Below, one piece after another: positions 8,767-17,397 of a stretch of 64,000 nt of DNA. How positions within the stretch are numbered: position 1 is the first letter of the stretch; each line of letters starts with the position of its first letter. The notes beneath the pieces were generated by a model. That model made no database searches. It had not been told where the DNA came from and saw nothing but the letters and a program-made list of their open reading frames with translations. Position numbers and translations under genes: made by a program. This DNA comes from Novosphingobium mathurense (GTDB lineage Bacteria; Pseudomonadota; Alphaproteobacteria; Sphingomonadales; Sphingomonadaceae), in NCBI RefSeq assembly GCF_900168325.1, contig NZ_FVZE01000002.1:372001-436000 (forward strand). Direction: 5' to 3'.

Positions 8767-9708
8767 ATGTCTGCGTCTCAGGTTCCGGATATGCCGCCGT
8801 CCGCCATTTCGCTGTTGGAAGGCGAGCGGACACGCACTGTTGTCAATGGCGACGTGGGCATCCACGTGCGTGAGTGGGGATCGCCGGCCAATCCGGCGAT
8901 CGTCCTGCTGCACGGTCTTCGGGGCTACTCCGGAACCTGGCGTAATCTGGCTCAGGCTCTCGGCGACCGTTTTCATCTCATCGCTTTCGACGCGCGCGGT
9001 CGCGGAGAGAGCGACTGGGATCGCGGTCGCAACTATTACACCGACGCTTACGTCACCGATCTCGAGGCCGTGGTGGCCGCGCTCGGTCTCGATCGGTTCG
9101 TGCTGATCGGGCATTCCATGGGCGGCACCACGTCCTACGTTTACGCGGCCAGCAATCCCGAACGGCTCGAGGCCTTGGTCGTCGAGGACATTACCGCCGG
9201 TTCCTCGGTTTCCGGCGAGGGCTTCGAACGGATCGTCCGGGAAATGCGGGCTCTGCCAACCCGTTTTGCGGACTGGGGCGAGGCGCGGGCCTATTGGCGC
9301 AAGCTGCGTCCCAACGTGGGCGATGTCGCCATTGAGGAGCGCCTTTGGGAAAGCATGCGCGCGCAGGAAGATGGTTCGGTGATCTGGCGCTACGACGCTG
9401 AGGGAATCGCCGAAACGCGCATCGCTCCCGACCCGGCGCGGGTGGTCGATCTTTGGCCGGTTATAGCCGCCATCGACGTGCCGACCCTGGTCATCCGGGG
9501 CGGTCGCTCCGATTTTTGCAATCTCGATGCCGTGCGCAAGCTGGAGGGGCAGAACTCCATGCTGCGCCATGCCACTGTGGATGGCGCATCGCACTATGTC
9601 CATGATGATGCACCGCAGGATTTCGTTCGACTTGTCGAAGGTTTCCTCGCCGGGGTGAGCGCCCGTGCAGCAATTGATGGGCGCACAAGACAGGAACAGA
9701 CAGCATGA
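8767..9708 (+). CDS. Alpha/beta-hydrolase
   Basis: A 313-residue alpha/beta-hydrolase. The oxyanion-hole region is LLHGLRGYSG, the nucleophile is Ser117 in GHSMGG, the acid is probably Asp in GGRSDFCNLDA, and the general base is His in GASHYVHDD. Relatives include meta-cleavage-product hydrolases, enol-lactonases and esterases. No signal peptide. The gene overlaps the ThDP enzyme by 4 bp (ATGA), so the two are translationally coupled. In this context it may hydrolyse a ring-fission product or lactone; that is inference. Confidence 0.9.
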   Translation: MSASQVPDMPPSAISLLEGERTRTVVNGDVGIHVREWGSPANPAIVLLHGLRGYSGTWRNLAQALGDRFHLIAFDARGRGESDWDRGRNYYTDAYVTDLEAVVAALGLDRFVLIGHSMGGTTSYVYAASNPERLEALVVEDITAGSSVSGEGFERIVREMRALPTRFADWGEARAYWRKLRPNVGDVAIEERLWESMRAQEDGSVIWRYDAEGIAETRIAPDPARVVDLWPVIAAIDVPTLVIRGGRSDFCNLDAVRKLEGQNSMLRHATVDGASHYVHDDAPQDFVRLVEGFLAGVSARAAIDGRTRQEQTA

Positions 9709-11285
9709 GCGAACAATCTCCGCGCAGCGAGCGCACCGGCGCGGACGTGATGTTCGATGCCCTCTTCGAAGGAGGGTCGACGATCTGCTTCGCCAATCCG
9801 GGTACCACCGAGTTGACGATGGTCAGTGCCTTGGCGCGCAATGGCAAGATCCGTTCGGTTCTCAGCCTGTTCGAAGGTGTCTGCACCGGGGCAGCTGACG
9901 GATACGCGCGTGTCTCGGGCAAGGTTCCGATGACGCTGCTGCACCTCGGCCCAGGCTTCGCCAACGGCATTGCCAACCTGCATAATGCCCGTCGCGCCGG
10001 TTCGCGTATCATCAACCTGATTGGCGATCATGCGACCTGGCATCTGGAATACGATGCTCCGTTGACGTCCGACATCGAATCGCTGGCCTCCCCGGTTTCA
10101 CGGCAGGTCATTCGCATGGCCTCGACCGGGGCCATCGCTGCCGATGTCGATGCCGCTTTCGCCGCGACGTGCGAAGCGGAAGGCGGAGCGGCAACGCTTG
10201 TCGTCCCGACCGATGTGATCGATGCGGCCGCGGTTGGTGATAAGGCGCAGCTTGTGGCCCGCGAATGGGCAGGCACTCCGGTAGATGCCGGCGTGATCAG
10301 CCAGGCGCGGGCGGCACTGGACGGGGCGGACGATGTGATCGTCCTGCTGGGTGGCAATGCCCTGTGCGAGGCCGGCATCCGTGCCGGTGCGGCACTGGCG
10401 GCGCATCTTGGCGGGCGACTGCTGATGGAGCCTTACCCTGCTATCGTGACGCTGGGCGGTGACCTTCCGGCGGTCGAACGGCAGGCCTATTTCCCTGACG
10501 ATGTGATCGCGCAGATGGGCTCTGCCAAGGTCGTGCTTGCCGGATCGCGCATGCCGATCAGCTATTTCGGCTATGAAGGTTATCCCAGCCAGCTCGTCGT
10601 CGAGGAAAATCTAGTAAGGCTTGCCGGCCCCGAACACGATGCCGTCGCAGCGCTCGAGCAGTTGTGCGAGGCTTTTGATGCCGCCACGCTGCCGGTGCAG
10701 CCCGCGGCAGAACCGGCACTTGCGACGGGTGATCGCGATGCCGCTCTGACTCCGGCGCTGGTGATCGAGGAACTGATCGCCCAACTGCCAGAAGACACCA
10801 TCATTTCGCTGGAAGGCTCGACCCTGGGTGGACCGTGGCTGCGCAACGCGCATCGCGCGCGTCGCCATCGGGTGATGACCAATACCGGCGGAGCGATCGG
10901 GCAGGGGCTGCCCTGTGCGGTGGGTGCGGCCCTGGCGGCGCCCGAATCCCGGGTCGTCTCGCTTCAATCCGACGGCAGCGCTCAGTATACTTTGCAGTCG
11001 TTGTGGACGATGGCGCGTGAAAAGCTGCCGGTGACTGTCATCATGGCTGCGAACCATCGTTATGCCATCCTGCAGACCGAGCTGACGCGTGCGGAAGCGC
11101 CTCTGGACGATACCGTGATCGCCGGGCTGACCAAGCTCGACAATCCGCGCGTGGACTGGGTGTCGCTGGCGGCTGGCTATGGCGTGAAGGCTATCAAGGT
11201 CACAACTTCGGGTGAACTGGCTGCGGCTCTCAGCGAAGGTCTTGCCCTTGACGGGCCGCTGCTGATTCAGGCGGAACTGCCTTGA
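9705..11285 (+). CDS. ThDP-dependent decarboxylase-like enzyme (acetolactate synthase / benzoylformate decarboxylase family)
   Basis: A 526-residue enzyme with the three-domain ThDP fold. The coenzyme-activating Glu57 lies in SLFEGVCTGAADGYARVSG. The C-terminal Mg/diphosphate motif is SDGSAQYTLQSLWT, closer to benzoylformate decarboxylase than to acetolactate synthase; the first Gly of the usual GDG is Ser here. No regulatory small subunit gene is adjacent. A 2-oxoacid decarboxylase or carboligase feeding an aldehyde to the dehydrogenases is a reasonable guess. It overlaps the hydrolase upstream and SDR paralogue 2 downstream, each by 4 bp. Confidence 0.87.
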   Translation: MSEQSPRSERTGADVMFDALFEGGSTICFANPGTTELTMVSALARNGKIRSVLSLFEGVCTGAADGYARVSGKVPMTLLHLGPGFANGIANLHNARRAGSRIINLIGDHATWHLEYDAPLTSDIESLASPVSRQVIRMASTGAIAADVDAAFAATCEAEGGAATLVVPTDVIDAAAVGDKAQLVAREWAGTPVDAGVISQARAALDGADDVIVLLGGNALCEAGIRAGAALAAHLGGRLLMEPYPAIVTLGGDLPAVERQAYFPDDVIAQMGSAKVVLAGSRMPISYFGYEGYPSQLVVEENLVRLAGPEHDAVAALEQLCEAFDAATLPVQPAAEPALATGDRDAALTPALVIEELIAQLPEDTIISLEGSTLGGPWLRNAHRARRHRVMTNTGGAIGQGLPCAVGAALAAPESRVVSLQSDGSAQYTLQSLWTMAREKLPVTVIMAANHRYAILQTELTRAEAPLDDTVIAGLTKLDNPRVDWVSLAAGYGVKAIKVTTSGELAAALSEGLALDGPLLIQAELP

Positions 11286-12058
11286 GCACGGCACCGGTAG
11301 CCATCGTCACGGGTGGCAGTGGAGGAATCGCCCCGGGGATCGTGCGTGAACTGTGCGCGGCTGGTTTCAGAGTCGTGATTACCGCACGAAGCCTGGAGCG
11401 GCTTGAAGCAGCTGCACGGTCCTTGGAAGCGCACGGTCAAGTCGTCCCGCTTGTATCGGATGCAACCAGTCCGGAGCAGATTGCTCTCATGGTCGAAGCG
11501 ACGCTCGATCGCTTCGGCCGGATTGACGTGCTGGTCAACGCCGCGGCGAGTTCGAATCCGATCGGTGGCGCGATCGAGGATGTCGACGTCGATCTGCTGA
11601 TTACCGATGTAGACACAAAGGTCGGCGGGTATTTGCGCTATACTCAGGCCGTTGTGCCGGCGATGAAGGCGCAAGGTTCGGGACACGTCATCAATATCGG
11701 AGGCCTGACCGGGCGGTCCAGCGACACGCTGAGCGGACTTCGCAATGTCGCGGTTTCGCACCTGACGAAAGTGCTGTCGGACCAGCTTGGTCCATTCGGC
11801 ATCACCGTCAATGCGGTGCATCCCGGTATTGTGCGGACACCGCATCTGGACGAACTCTTTGTCGAGTTGGCGCACGAGCGCGGTGTCGACAGTGCGATCG
11901 TCGAGGCGGAGTTCACGGCCGATATTCCCACCGGCTCAATCCTGGATGTCGAGGCGGTCGGACGGCTTGTCACGTTTATCGCGACGGCACCGAATGCGGC
12001 GGTCACCGGACAGTCGCTTACCGTCGATGGCGGCTATTCGCGCGGTATTTACCTCTAG
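11282..12058 (+). CDS. SDR-fold protein lacking the Ser-Tyr-Lys catalytic residues (paralogue 2)
   Basis: A 258-residue SDR protein clearly related to the one at 3239-4042: INIGGLTGR matches VNVGGLTAR, and Ser151-Gly-Leu-Arg-Asn155 stands where Y-x3-K should be. The cofactor loop is also altered, TGGSGGIA with Ala for the last Gly. The C-terminal LTVDGGYSRGIYL is family-typical. The two copies sit in different operons of the same cluster and might form a heteromer or act on two steps with the same unusual chemistry. The ATG overlaps the ThDP enzyme stop by 4 bp. Confidence 0.88.
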   Translation: MSTAPVAIVTGGSGGIAPGIVRELCAAGFRVVITARSLERLEAAARSLEAHGQVVPLVSDATSPEQIALMVEATLDRFGRIDVLVNAAASSNPIGGAIEDVDVDLLITDVDTKVGGYLRYTQAVVPAMKAQGSGHVINIGGLTGRSSDTLSGLRNVAVSHLTKVLSDQLGPFGITVNAVHPGIVRTPHLDELFVELAHERGVDSAIVEAEFTADIPTGSILDVEAVGRLVTFIATAPNAAVTGQSLTVDGGYSRGIYL

Positions 12059-12084
12059 GATGCTTATAAAAAAGGAGACTGATC

Positions 12085-12654
12085 ATGGCTGGTGATACGG
12101 CGGCTACCCCAAAGTACCCTCTTTCGATGCGGATCCTGCACTGGGTGCGTGCGGTCATCATCCTCGGCCTGATCTGGTCGGGCTGGTACATGACCGGCCT
12201 GCCTGAGAGTACGCCGCTCGACACTTTCGACATGTTCTACCACAATCACAAGCAGTTCGGCGTTCTCGTTTGGCTGCTGGCGGTGGTGCATCTGACGATC
12301 CGTTGGCGCAATCGGCGTATCCTCCCGCATGAGCCGGAAGCGCTCAAGCCCTGGGAAAAGACCCTTTCGCACATCGTTCACCGCTTGATCATGCTGTTGA
12401 CGGTTCTGGTTCCCCTGCTGGGTTACTCGATGTCGGCGAGCTTCACGCAGAGCGATGGTGTCCCGTTCTTCTTCTTCGGTGAAGTGCCTGAGATCCTGCC
12501 CAAGAACGACGCGGCATTCGAAGTGTTCGATACTCTGCACCAATACAGCGCGTATGTATTGCTCGGCCTCGTCTGTCTCCACGTGGTCGGCGCGCTCAAG
12601 CACCGCATCCTCGACAAGGGTGGGGAAACCGACGTCCTGCCGCGGATGCTCTGA
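12085..12654 (+). CDS. Cytochrome b561-type membrane protein
   Basis: A 189-residue inner-membrane protein with four predicted transmembrane helices. Histidines fit the di-heme CybB family: His in MRILHWVRA (helix 1), the YHNHKQFG pair (helix 2), LSHIVHRL (helix 3) and the His residues of LHQYSAY and LHVVGALKHR (helix 4). Such proteins pass electrons between quinone and a partner dehydrogenase. AAGGAGA precedes the ATG. Its place inside a catabolic operon suggests that it takes electrons from a pathway dehydrogenase, but no cytochrome- or flavin-type partner is encoded nearby. Confidence 0.9.
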   Translation: MAGDTAATPKYPLSMRILHWVRAVIILGLIWSGWYMTGLPESTPLDTFDMFYHNHKQFGVLVWLLAVVHLTIRWRNRRILPHEPEALKPWEKTLSHIVHRLIMLLTVLVPLLGYSMSASFTQSDGVPFFFFGEVPEILPKNDAAFEVFDTLHQYSAYVLLGLVCLHVVGALKHRILDKGGETDVLPRML

Positions 12655-12683
12655 CAGTCACACCCGAACAATAAGGCGATACC

Positions 12684-14117
12684 ATGATGGCAGATTCTGC
12701 CCTTGGACTCTTGCGTCCCGACACTTTGGATAGCCAGGACGGGATCGGGGTTATCAATCCGGCAGACGGCGGGCTTATTGCCCATGCCCGGCTATATGAT
12801 ATCGGCGAAATAACGGCGATGATCGAGGCGGCCGATGCGGCCCGGCATGGCTGGGCCGCGCGCACCGCCAAGGATCGCAGCGATGTGCTGCGGGCATGGT
12901 ACGACCTGATCGTCGACCATGCCGAAGAGCTTGCTTTGCTGATGACGCTGGAGAGCGGCAAGCCACTGGCCGAGGCGCGGGCCGAGGTAAAGTACGGCGC
13001 AGCCTTCATAGAATGGTTTTCGGAAGAGGCGCGCCGTGCTTACGGCGAGGTGATTCCCAGCTTTGCGACCGACAAACGGGTGCTCACGCTGCGCCAGCCG
13101 GTTGGCACTTGCGCGGCGATCACGCCCTGGAACTTCCCCTTGGCGATGATCACCCGGAAGGTTGCGCCCGCGCTTGCCGCGGGGTGTTCGATCATCGTCA
13201 AGCCGGCCGATGCCACGCCGCTCTCGGCGTTGGCATTGGAAACGCTGGCACATCGGGCTGGCGTGCCCGATACCTTGTTTCGGGTCACGCCCGCGCGCAA
13301 TTCTCCCGCAGCGGGTGACTTGTTCTGCACCCATCCGCTGGTGCGCAAGATCAGCTTCACCGGCTCGACTGAAGTGGGCAAGGTCATCATGGCCAAGGCC
13401 GCAGGCCAGGTTAAGCGCCTGAGCCTCGAACTGGGCGGCAACGCGCCGTTCATCGTGTTCGACGATGCGGACCTGGACCGCGCAGTGGCCGGCGCCCTGG
13501 CTTCGCGCTTTCGAAATGCCGGGCAGACCTGCGTCTGCGCCAACCGCTTTCTCGTCCAGGCCGGCATCCATGACGCATTCGTTGAAAGGCTGGCGGCGGC
13601 CGTTGCGCAGTTGCGGGTCGATAATGGCATCAACGCCTCGTCGACGATGGGACCGCTGATCGACGATCGCGCGGTCAAGCGCGTGTCCGGCCTTGTTGCC
13701 CGGGCGATCGAAGAAGGCGCGGTGCGCGTCGGCGGTAGTGCTACGGCTCCCGAAGCTGGCTCCTTCCATGCTCCCGTGGTGCTTGCCGGGGTAACCGCCG
13801 AGATGGCGATTGCATCCCAGGAAATATTCGGCCCTGTCGCACCGGTACTGCGCTTCGAGGACGAAGCCGAGGCGCTGCGGATCGCCAACGACACGCCCTT
13901 CGGCCTTGCAGCCTACATCTTTACCACTGACGCGGCGCGCCAATGGCGGATGATGGAAGGGCTGGAGTACGGCATGGTAGGTGTCAATGACGGCCTGATC
14001 TCCACGGAAGTTGCCCCGTTCGGCGGCGTGAAGGAATCCGGTTTCGGGCGCGAAGGATCGAGCCACGGTCTGGCGGATTACATGAATGTAAAGTACTGCC
14101 TCGTGGGCGGACTTTGA
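12684..14117 (+). CDS. Succinate-semialdehyde dehydrogenase-like (GabD-type) aldehyde dehydrogenase
   Basis: A 477-residue aldehyde dehydrogenase whose active-site string RNAGQTCVCANRF is the GabD-type signature, with nucleophile Cys283 and general base Glu in SLELGGNAP. The family oxidises succinate semialdehyde or glutarate semialdehyde. With the omega-aminotransferase at the other end of the cluster, this gives a plausible amine-to-semialdehyde-to-dicarboxylate route into central metabolism (inference). Two ATG codons in tandem start the frame; I keep the first. Confidence 0.9.
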   Translation: MMADSALGLLRPDTLDSQDGIGVINPADGGLIAHARLYDIGEITAMIEAADAARHGWAARTAKDRSDVLRAWYDLIVDHAEELALLMTLESGKPLAEARAEVKYGAAFIEWFSEEARRAYGEVIPSFATDKRVLTLRQPVGTCAAITPWNFPLAMITRKVAPALAAGCSIIVKPADATPLSALALETLAHRAGVPDTLFRVTPARNSPAAGDLFCTHPLVRKISFTGSTEVGKVIMAKAAGQVKRLSLELGGNAPFIVFDDADLDRAVAGALASRFRNAGQTCVCANRFLVQAGIHDAFVERLAAAVAQLRVDNGINASSTMGPLIDDRAVKRVSGLVARAIEEGAVRVGGSATAPEAGSFHAPVVLAGVTAEMAIASQEIFGPVAPVLRFEDEAEALRIANDTPFGLAAYIFTTDAARQWRMMEGLEYGMVGVNDGLISTEVAPFGGVKESGFGREGSSHGLADYMNVKYCLVGGL

Positions 14118-14162
14118 CCTGTCCGGAAGACGGCACAGGGCAGGGCTGAAAGGTATCTGGCG

Positions 14163-14585
14163 ATGAGCGAAGATCGGTTTGAACGCGGCCTGAAGTTGCG
14201 CAAGGAAGTTCTGGGCGCCGCATATGTTGAGAATGCCATGGCTCGGGCGGATGAATTCACCCGCCCGATGCAGGAGCTTTCGACTACCTACTGCTGGGGC
14301 GAGATCTGGTCGCGACCGGGCCTGGCCCGCCGCGATCGCAGCTTGATCAACCTTGCCATGATCAGTGCGCTGAACCGCCCGCATGAGTTGCGCCTTCACG
14401 TCAAGGCGGCCCTTCGCAACGGCCTGACGCATGAAGAGATCAGGGAAGCCCTGCTGCAGGTTGCAGTCTATTGCGGGATCCCGGCGGGCATCGATTCGAC
14501 CCGTATCGCTTCGGAGGCCATCGCCGAGTACGAAGCTGAATCGGCCGATGCAGCGGAAGTCGAAGCTACCGGGGGCGGCGCGTAG
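14163..14585 (+). CDS. Carboxymuconolactone decarboxylase family protein (PcaC-like)
   Basis: A 140-residue protein closely following 4-carboxymuconolactone decarboxylase: FERGLKLRKEVLGAAYVENA, FTRPMQELSTTYCWGEIWSR, NLAMISALNRPHELRLHV and EIREALLQVAVYCGIPA. The catalytic His of HELRLHV is present. PcaC converts carboxymuconolactone to beta-ketoadipate enol-lactone, and the alpha/beta-hydrolase in this cluster could be the enol-lactonase that follows. The other protocatechuate genes are absent, so a different lactone substrate is possible. It is the last gene of the plus-strand run. Its C-terminus carries a short acidic Ala/Glu/Gly tail. Confidence 0.9.
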   Translation: MSEDRFERGLKLRKEVLGAAYVENAMARADEFTRPMQELSTTYCWGEIWSRPGLARRDRSLINLAMISALNRPHELRLHVKAALRNGLTHEEIREALLQVAVYCGIPAGIDSTRIASEAIAEYEAESADAAEVEATGGGA

Positions 14586-14721
14586 GGCTGGCACTGAAAC
14601 TGTGGCCTCCTGACCGCCACATTTCGCGGTGACACCTGTATAGTGAGCCTGAGCGGGCCGTTCACGGCGTCGTCCATGCGTGAGCCGTGGAACACCTGAA
14701 AGCCCTGTCTGGAGGAGGGCC

Positions 14722-14748
14722 GAGCCGATTTCGGAAGGAAATCGGCTC
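14722..14748 (+). terminator. Perfect 10-bp hairpin downstream of the cluster (weak terminator)
   Basis: GAGCCGATTT and AAATCGGCTC pair perfectly around a 7-base loop. No T-tract follows, so it is either a Rho-dependent or transcript-stabilising structure between the convergent pcaC-like and DoxX genes. The rest of 14586-14773 holds no gene. Confidence 0.4.
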
Positions 14749-14773
14749 CGGCGCCGAGAGGGCTGGAGCGGGC

Positions 14774-15178
14774 TCAGGGGCGTGAACGGAAGGGCCAGGC
14801 GGTAACCTTGCCCGCCCATAGCGCCCACCAGATCAGCACCGGTTGCAGGGCGAGCCGGGGCACGTGATAGGCAAGCCCAAGGCCATTGTCCGGCCTCGCC
14901 ATGTCGATCAGCATATGCTGCACGTTAGCCGGCCAGACACACAGCGCATAGGCGGCAAGACCCCAAGCCGCAGCACGTCGCAGCGCGGGTGAGAAAGGCT
15001 GGGCCAGCCCTGCCGCGCCAGCCAACTCGGCAAGGCCGGTCAGCGCGATGACGCTTGCCGGAAACGGAACCCACGGCGGTACAATCGAGAGAAACGGGCC
15101 GGGAAGGGCGAGGTGGAGCACGCCTGCTGCTGCATAGAGCACGGCAAGGAGCCATCGGCAGCCGGATCGTATGGTCAT
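14774..15178 (-). CDS. DoxX-like small membrane protein
   Basis: A 134-residue protein with four hydrophobic segments, of the DoxX/DoxD-like family of small inner-membrane proteins of poorly defined role, some linked to quinone or sulfur redox. The start at 15178 (MTIRSGCRWLLAVLYAAAG) puts the first membrane helix at the N-terminus; longer open frames upstream are not protein-like. It is convergent with the catabolic cluster and probably not part of it. Confidence 0.7.
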   Translation of the reverse strand: MTIRSGCRWLLAVLYAAAGVLHLALPGPFLSIVPPWVPFPASVIALTGLAELAGAAGLAQPFSPALRRAAAWGLAAYALCVWPANVQHMLIDMARPDNGLGLAYHVPRLALQPVLIWWALWAGKVTAWPFRSRP

Positions 15179-15355
15179 GCTGGCTTCCCTTCCATAAAGC
15201 GTCGCGCGCATGAAAAATGCGCCCGAGCCTGTTGCCCGGGCGCATAAGTTGCCAAGCCAGGGTAGGCTCGAGGGCGCTGGACATGCCGCAGGTCGCTTGT
15301 GGATTGCAACCACTGCAAGACATTAATTTGTTTGGCGTATCGGTTGCGCAAATGA

Positions 15356-15388
15356 GAAGACGGCCGCGAGAAACTCCCGGCCGTCTTC
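15356..15388 (-). terminator. Hairpin terminator after the secreted hypothetical gene
   Basis: GAAGACGGCC (15356-15365) pairs perfectly with GGCCGTCTTC (15379-15388). Read on the minus strand, a short TCATTT follows. It sits 35 bp past the stop of the gene at 15423-15824. Confidence 0.5.
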
Positions 15389-15422
15389 CGCAGGGGACCT
15401 CTTGGTCTTATGGCGCTGGCGC

Positions 15423-15824
15423 TTACTTGGCCGAAGCGACCTTGGTGTAGGGCACGAAGTCCTGAAGTCCGACGAAGCCGCTCCAGAATCGGCTGCCGCG
15501 ATCGTGCAACTGCACGGTGTCGAGACGGCACAGCTGGCTGGAGTACAGCTTGGTGACGAGAATGTCGTCGTCGTCGAGTGAATCGGCATTGGTCGGGCGG
15601 TTGACGTAAAGCGTTTTGCCGATGCGATAGACGATCGCCGTCTTGTCGATCACGCGTGTGTCCTGCGCCATGTAGGACGGAATGCAATTGACCGGCTTTC
15701 CGGCCTCGCGGCCATCGAGCATCTTGGCCAGCTGTTCCTCGCCGGTGAGCTTGGTGCGCGCATCGGCGACGGGTGCGGCAAGGAGCGTGGCGACGACAGC
15801 TACAGCGGCGAGTACCTTCTGCAT
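15423..15824 (-). CDS. Secreted hypothetical protein
   Basis: A 133-residue protein with a clear Sec signal peptide (MQKVLAAVAVVATLLAAPVADA, probable cleavage near residue 22). The mature part is about 110 residues with two cysteines, one in PVNCIPSYM and one in SSQLCRLD, which may form a periplasmic disulfide. I do not recognise a named domain; the pattern is of a conserved sphingomonad envelope protein. AGGAGAA precedes the ATG. It is likely monocistronic, bounded by the hairpin at 15356-15388. Confidence 0.82.
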   Translation of the reverse strand: MQKVLAAVAVVATLLAAPVADARTKLTGEEQLAKMLDGREAGKPVNCIPSYMAQDTRVIDKTAIVYRIGKTLYVNRPTNADSLDDDDILVTKLYSSQLCRLDTVQLHDRGSRFWSGFVGLQDFVPYTKVASAK

Positions 15825-15933
15825 GTCATTTCTCCTTATGATCCCACTTCCCTTTCATCGCGACTGTTGCACGGAGCGTCTTAACCCAAGCTGACCGCCA
15901 AGGCTCTGGGAGGAAGGGGGGCAAGGGCCGATA

Positions 15934-17352
15934 TCAGGCGGTTCCGCCGACGGTGAGGCCCTCGATCAGGAGGCTGGGCTGGCCGACGCCAGCCGGCACG
16001 CTCTGCCCGCCCTTGCCACATATTCCCACGCCCTCGTCGAGTGCCAGGTCGTTGCCAATGCCCTTGACCCGGGTGAGAACGGAAGGGCCGTCGCCGATCA
16101 GCGTCGCGCCCTTGATCGGCGCGCCGAGCTTGCCGTTTTCGACCTTGTAGGCCTCGGTGCAGGAGAACACGAACTTGCCCGAGACGATGTCGACCTGGCC
16201 GCCGCCGAAGTTCTTGGCGTAGATGCCGTTGCCGATGCGGCTGAGCAGTTCCTCGGGATCGTCGTTGCCGGACTTCATGAAGGTATTGGTCATGCGCGGC
16301 AGCGGGGCATGGGCGTAATTCTCGCGGCGCCCATTGCCGGTCGGCTCCACGCCCATCAGGCGCGCATTGAGGCGATCCTGCATGTAGCCTTTGAGCACGC
16401 CGTCCTCGATCAGCACCGTCTCGCGCGTCGGGGTGCCCTCGTCGTCGATGGTGAGTGAGCCGCGGCGGCCCATGAGCGAGCCGTCGTCGACGATGGTGAC
16501 GCCCGGAGCGCCGACGCGTTCGCCGATGCGTCCGGTGAAGGCCGAAGTGCCCTTGCGGTTGAAATCGCCCTCGAGGCCGTGGCCGATGGCTTCGTGCAGC
16601 AGCACGCCGGGCCAGCCGGGGCCGAGCAGTACGGTCATCTCGCCTGCCGGGGCGTCGACGCTTTCAAGGTTGATCAGCGCGCGTTCGAGCGCGGTGTCGA
16701 TGGCGCGGTTCCAGTTCTCGGGCTTGAACAGGTCGTCGTAGAGCCAGCGACCGCCCATGCCGAACGATCCGGTCTCGCGTCGTCCGTTGCTTTCGGCGAC
16801 GATCGAGACGTTGAGGCGGACCAGCGGTCGCACGTCGGTGGCGACGAAGCCGTCGGCCCGCACGATTTCGACCACCGACCACGAACCTGAGAGGCTCGCG
16901 CTGACCTGCGCGACACGCGGGTCGCGGGCGCGGGCGGCCGCGTCGATGGTCTCGAGCAGCTTCACCTTCTCGCCGAAGCCGACGAGATCGAGTGGCGAGG
17001 CATCGGTGTAGAGGTGCTGGTTGCTCTTCTGTGGCGGTGCGGCGCGCTTGCCAGTGGCAGGGTCAAGCAGTTGCAGCGTCTCGCCGGCGCGGCGGATCGC
17101 GGCGGCGGAAATTTCGTTGGCGTGGGCGAAACCGGTCATCTCGCCCGAAACGCCGCGCAGGCCGAAGCCGGCGTCGCGCGAATAGTCGGCGGTCTTGAGC
17201 CGGCCGTCGTCGAAGCCGAAAGCCTCTGTCGCCATGAACTGCATGTAGAGTTCGCCGTCGTCGCAGGCCTGCAGCGTTTCCGCGGCAAGCGCCTGCGCGT
17301 CCTCGGGCGTGAGTTGGCGATAGAGGAGCGAGCGCGGGTCAGTAACGGTCAT
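15934..17352 (-). CDS. tldD: Metalloprotease TldD
   Basis: A 472-residue protein matching TldD, the catalytic half of the TldD/TldE heterodimer that digests unfolded peptides and matures some modified peptides (microcin B17 in E. coli). The zinc motif HEAIGH starts at His253 (H253, E254, H258), followed by GLEGDFNRKG, and the glycine-rich C-terminal GICGKGGQSVP is typical. The partner gene tldE is in this window too but 37 kb away at 54072-55418. Three 13-bp tandem repeats lie just upstream of its start. Confidence 0.95.
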   Translation of the reverse strand: MTVTDPRSLLYRQLTPEDAQALAAETLQACDDGELYMQFMATEAFGFDDGRLKTADYSRDAGFGLRGVSGEMTGFAHANEISAAAIRRAGETLQLLDPATGKRAAPPQKSNQHLYTDASPLDLVGFGEKVKLLETIDAAARARDPRVAQVSASLSGSWSVVEIVRADGFVATDVRPLVRLNVSIVAESNGRRETGSFGMGGRWLYDDLFKPENWNRAIDTALERALINLESVDAPAGEMTVLLGPGWPGVLLHEAIGHGLEGDFNRKGTSAFTGRIGERVGAPGVTIVDDGSLMGRRGSLTIDDEGTPTRETVLIEDGVLKGYMQDRLNARLMGVEPTGNGRRENYAHAPLPRMTNTFMKSGNDDPEELLSRIGNGIYAKNFGGGQVDIVSGKFVFSCTEAYKVENGKLGAPIKGATLIGDGPSVLTRVKGIGNDLALDEGVGICGKGGQSVPAGVGQPSLLIEGLTVGGTA

Positions 17353-17397
17353 AGGACCGGATATAGGCCCCCCGGCGCGAATTGAAATGGCAATGGT

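Noticed and set aside
7636..9603. 655-codon open frame on the minus strand across the VOC, DUF1185 and hydrolase genes
   Set aside because: It spans three well-supported genes on the other strand and has no recognisable domain.
12792..14828. 678-codon open frame on the minus strand opposite the GabD-like gene
   Set aside because: It mirrors a clear aldehyde dehydrogenase gene in very GC-rich DNA. Its translation is Arg/His/Gly-rich without domain patterns and lacks a ribosome site.
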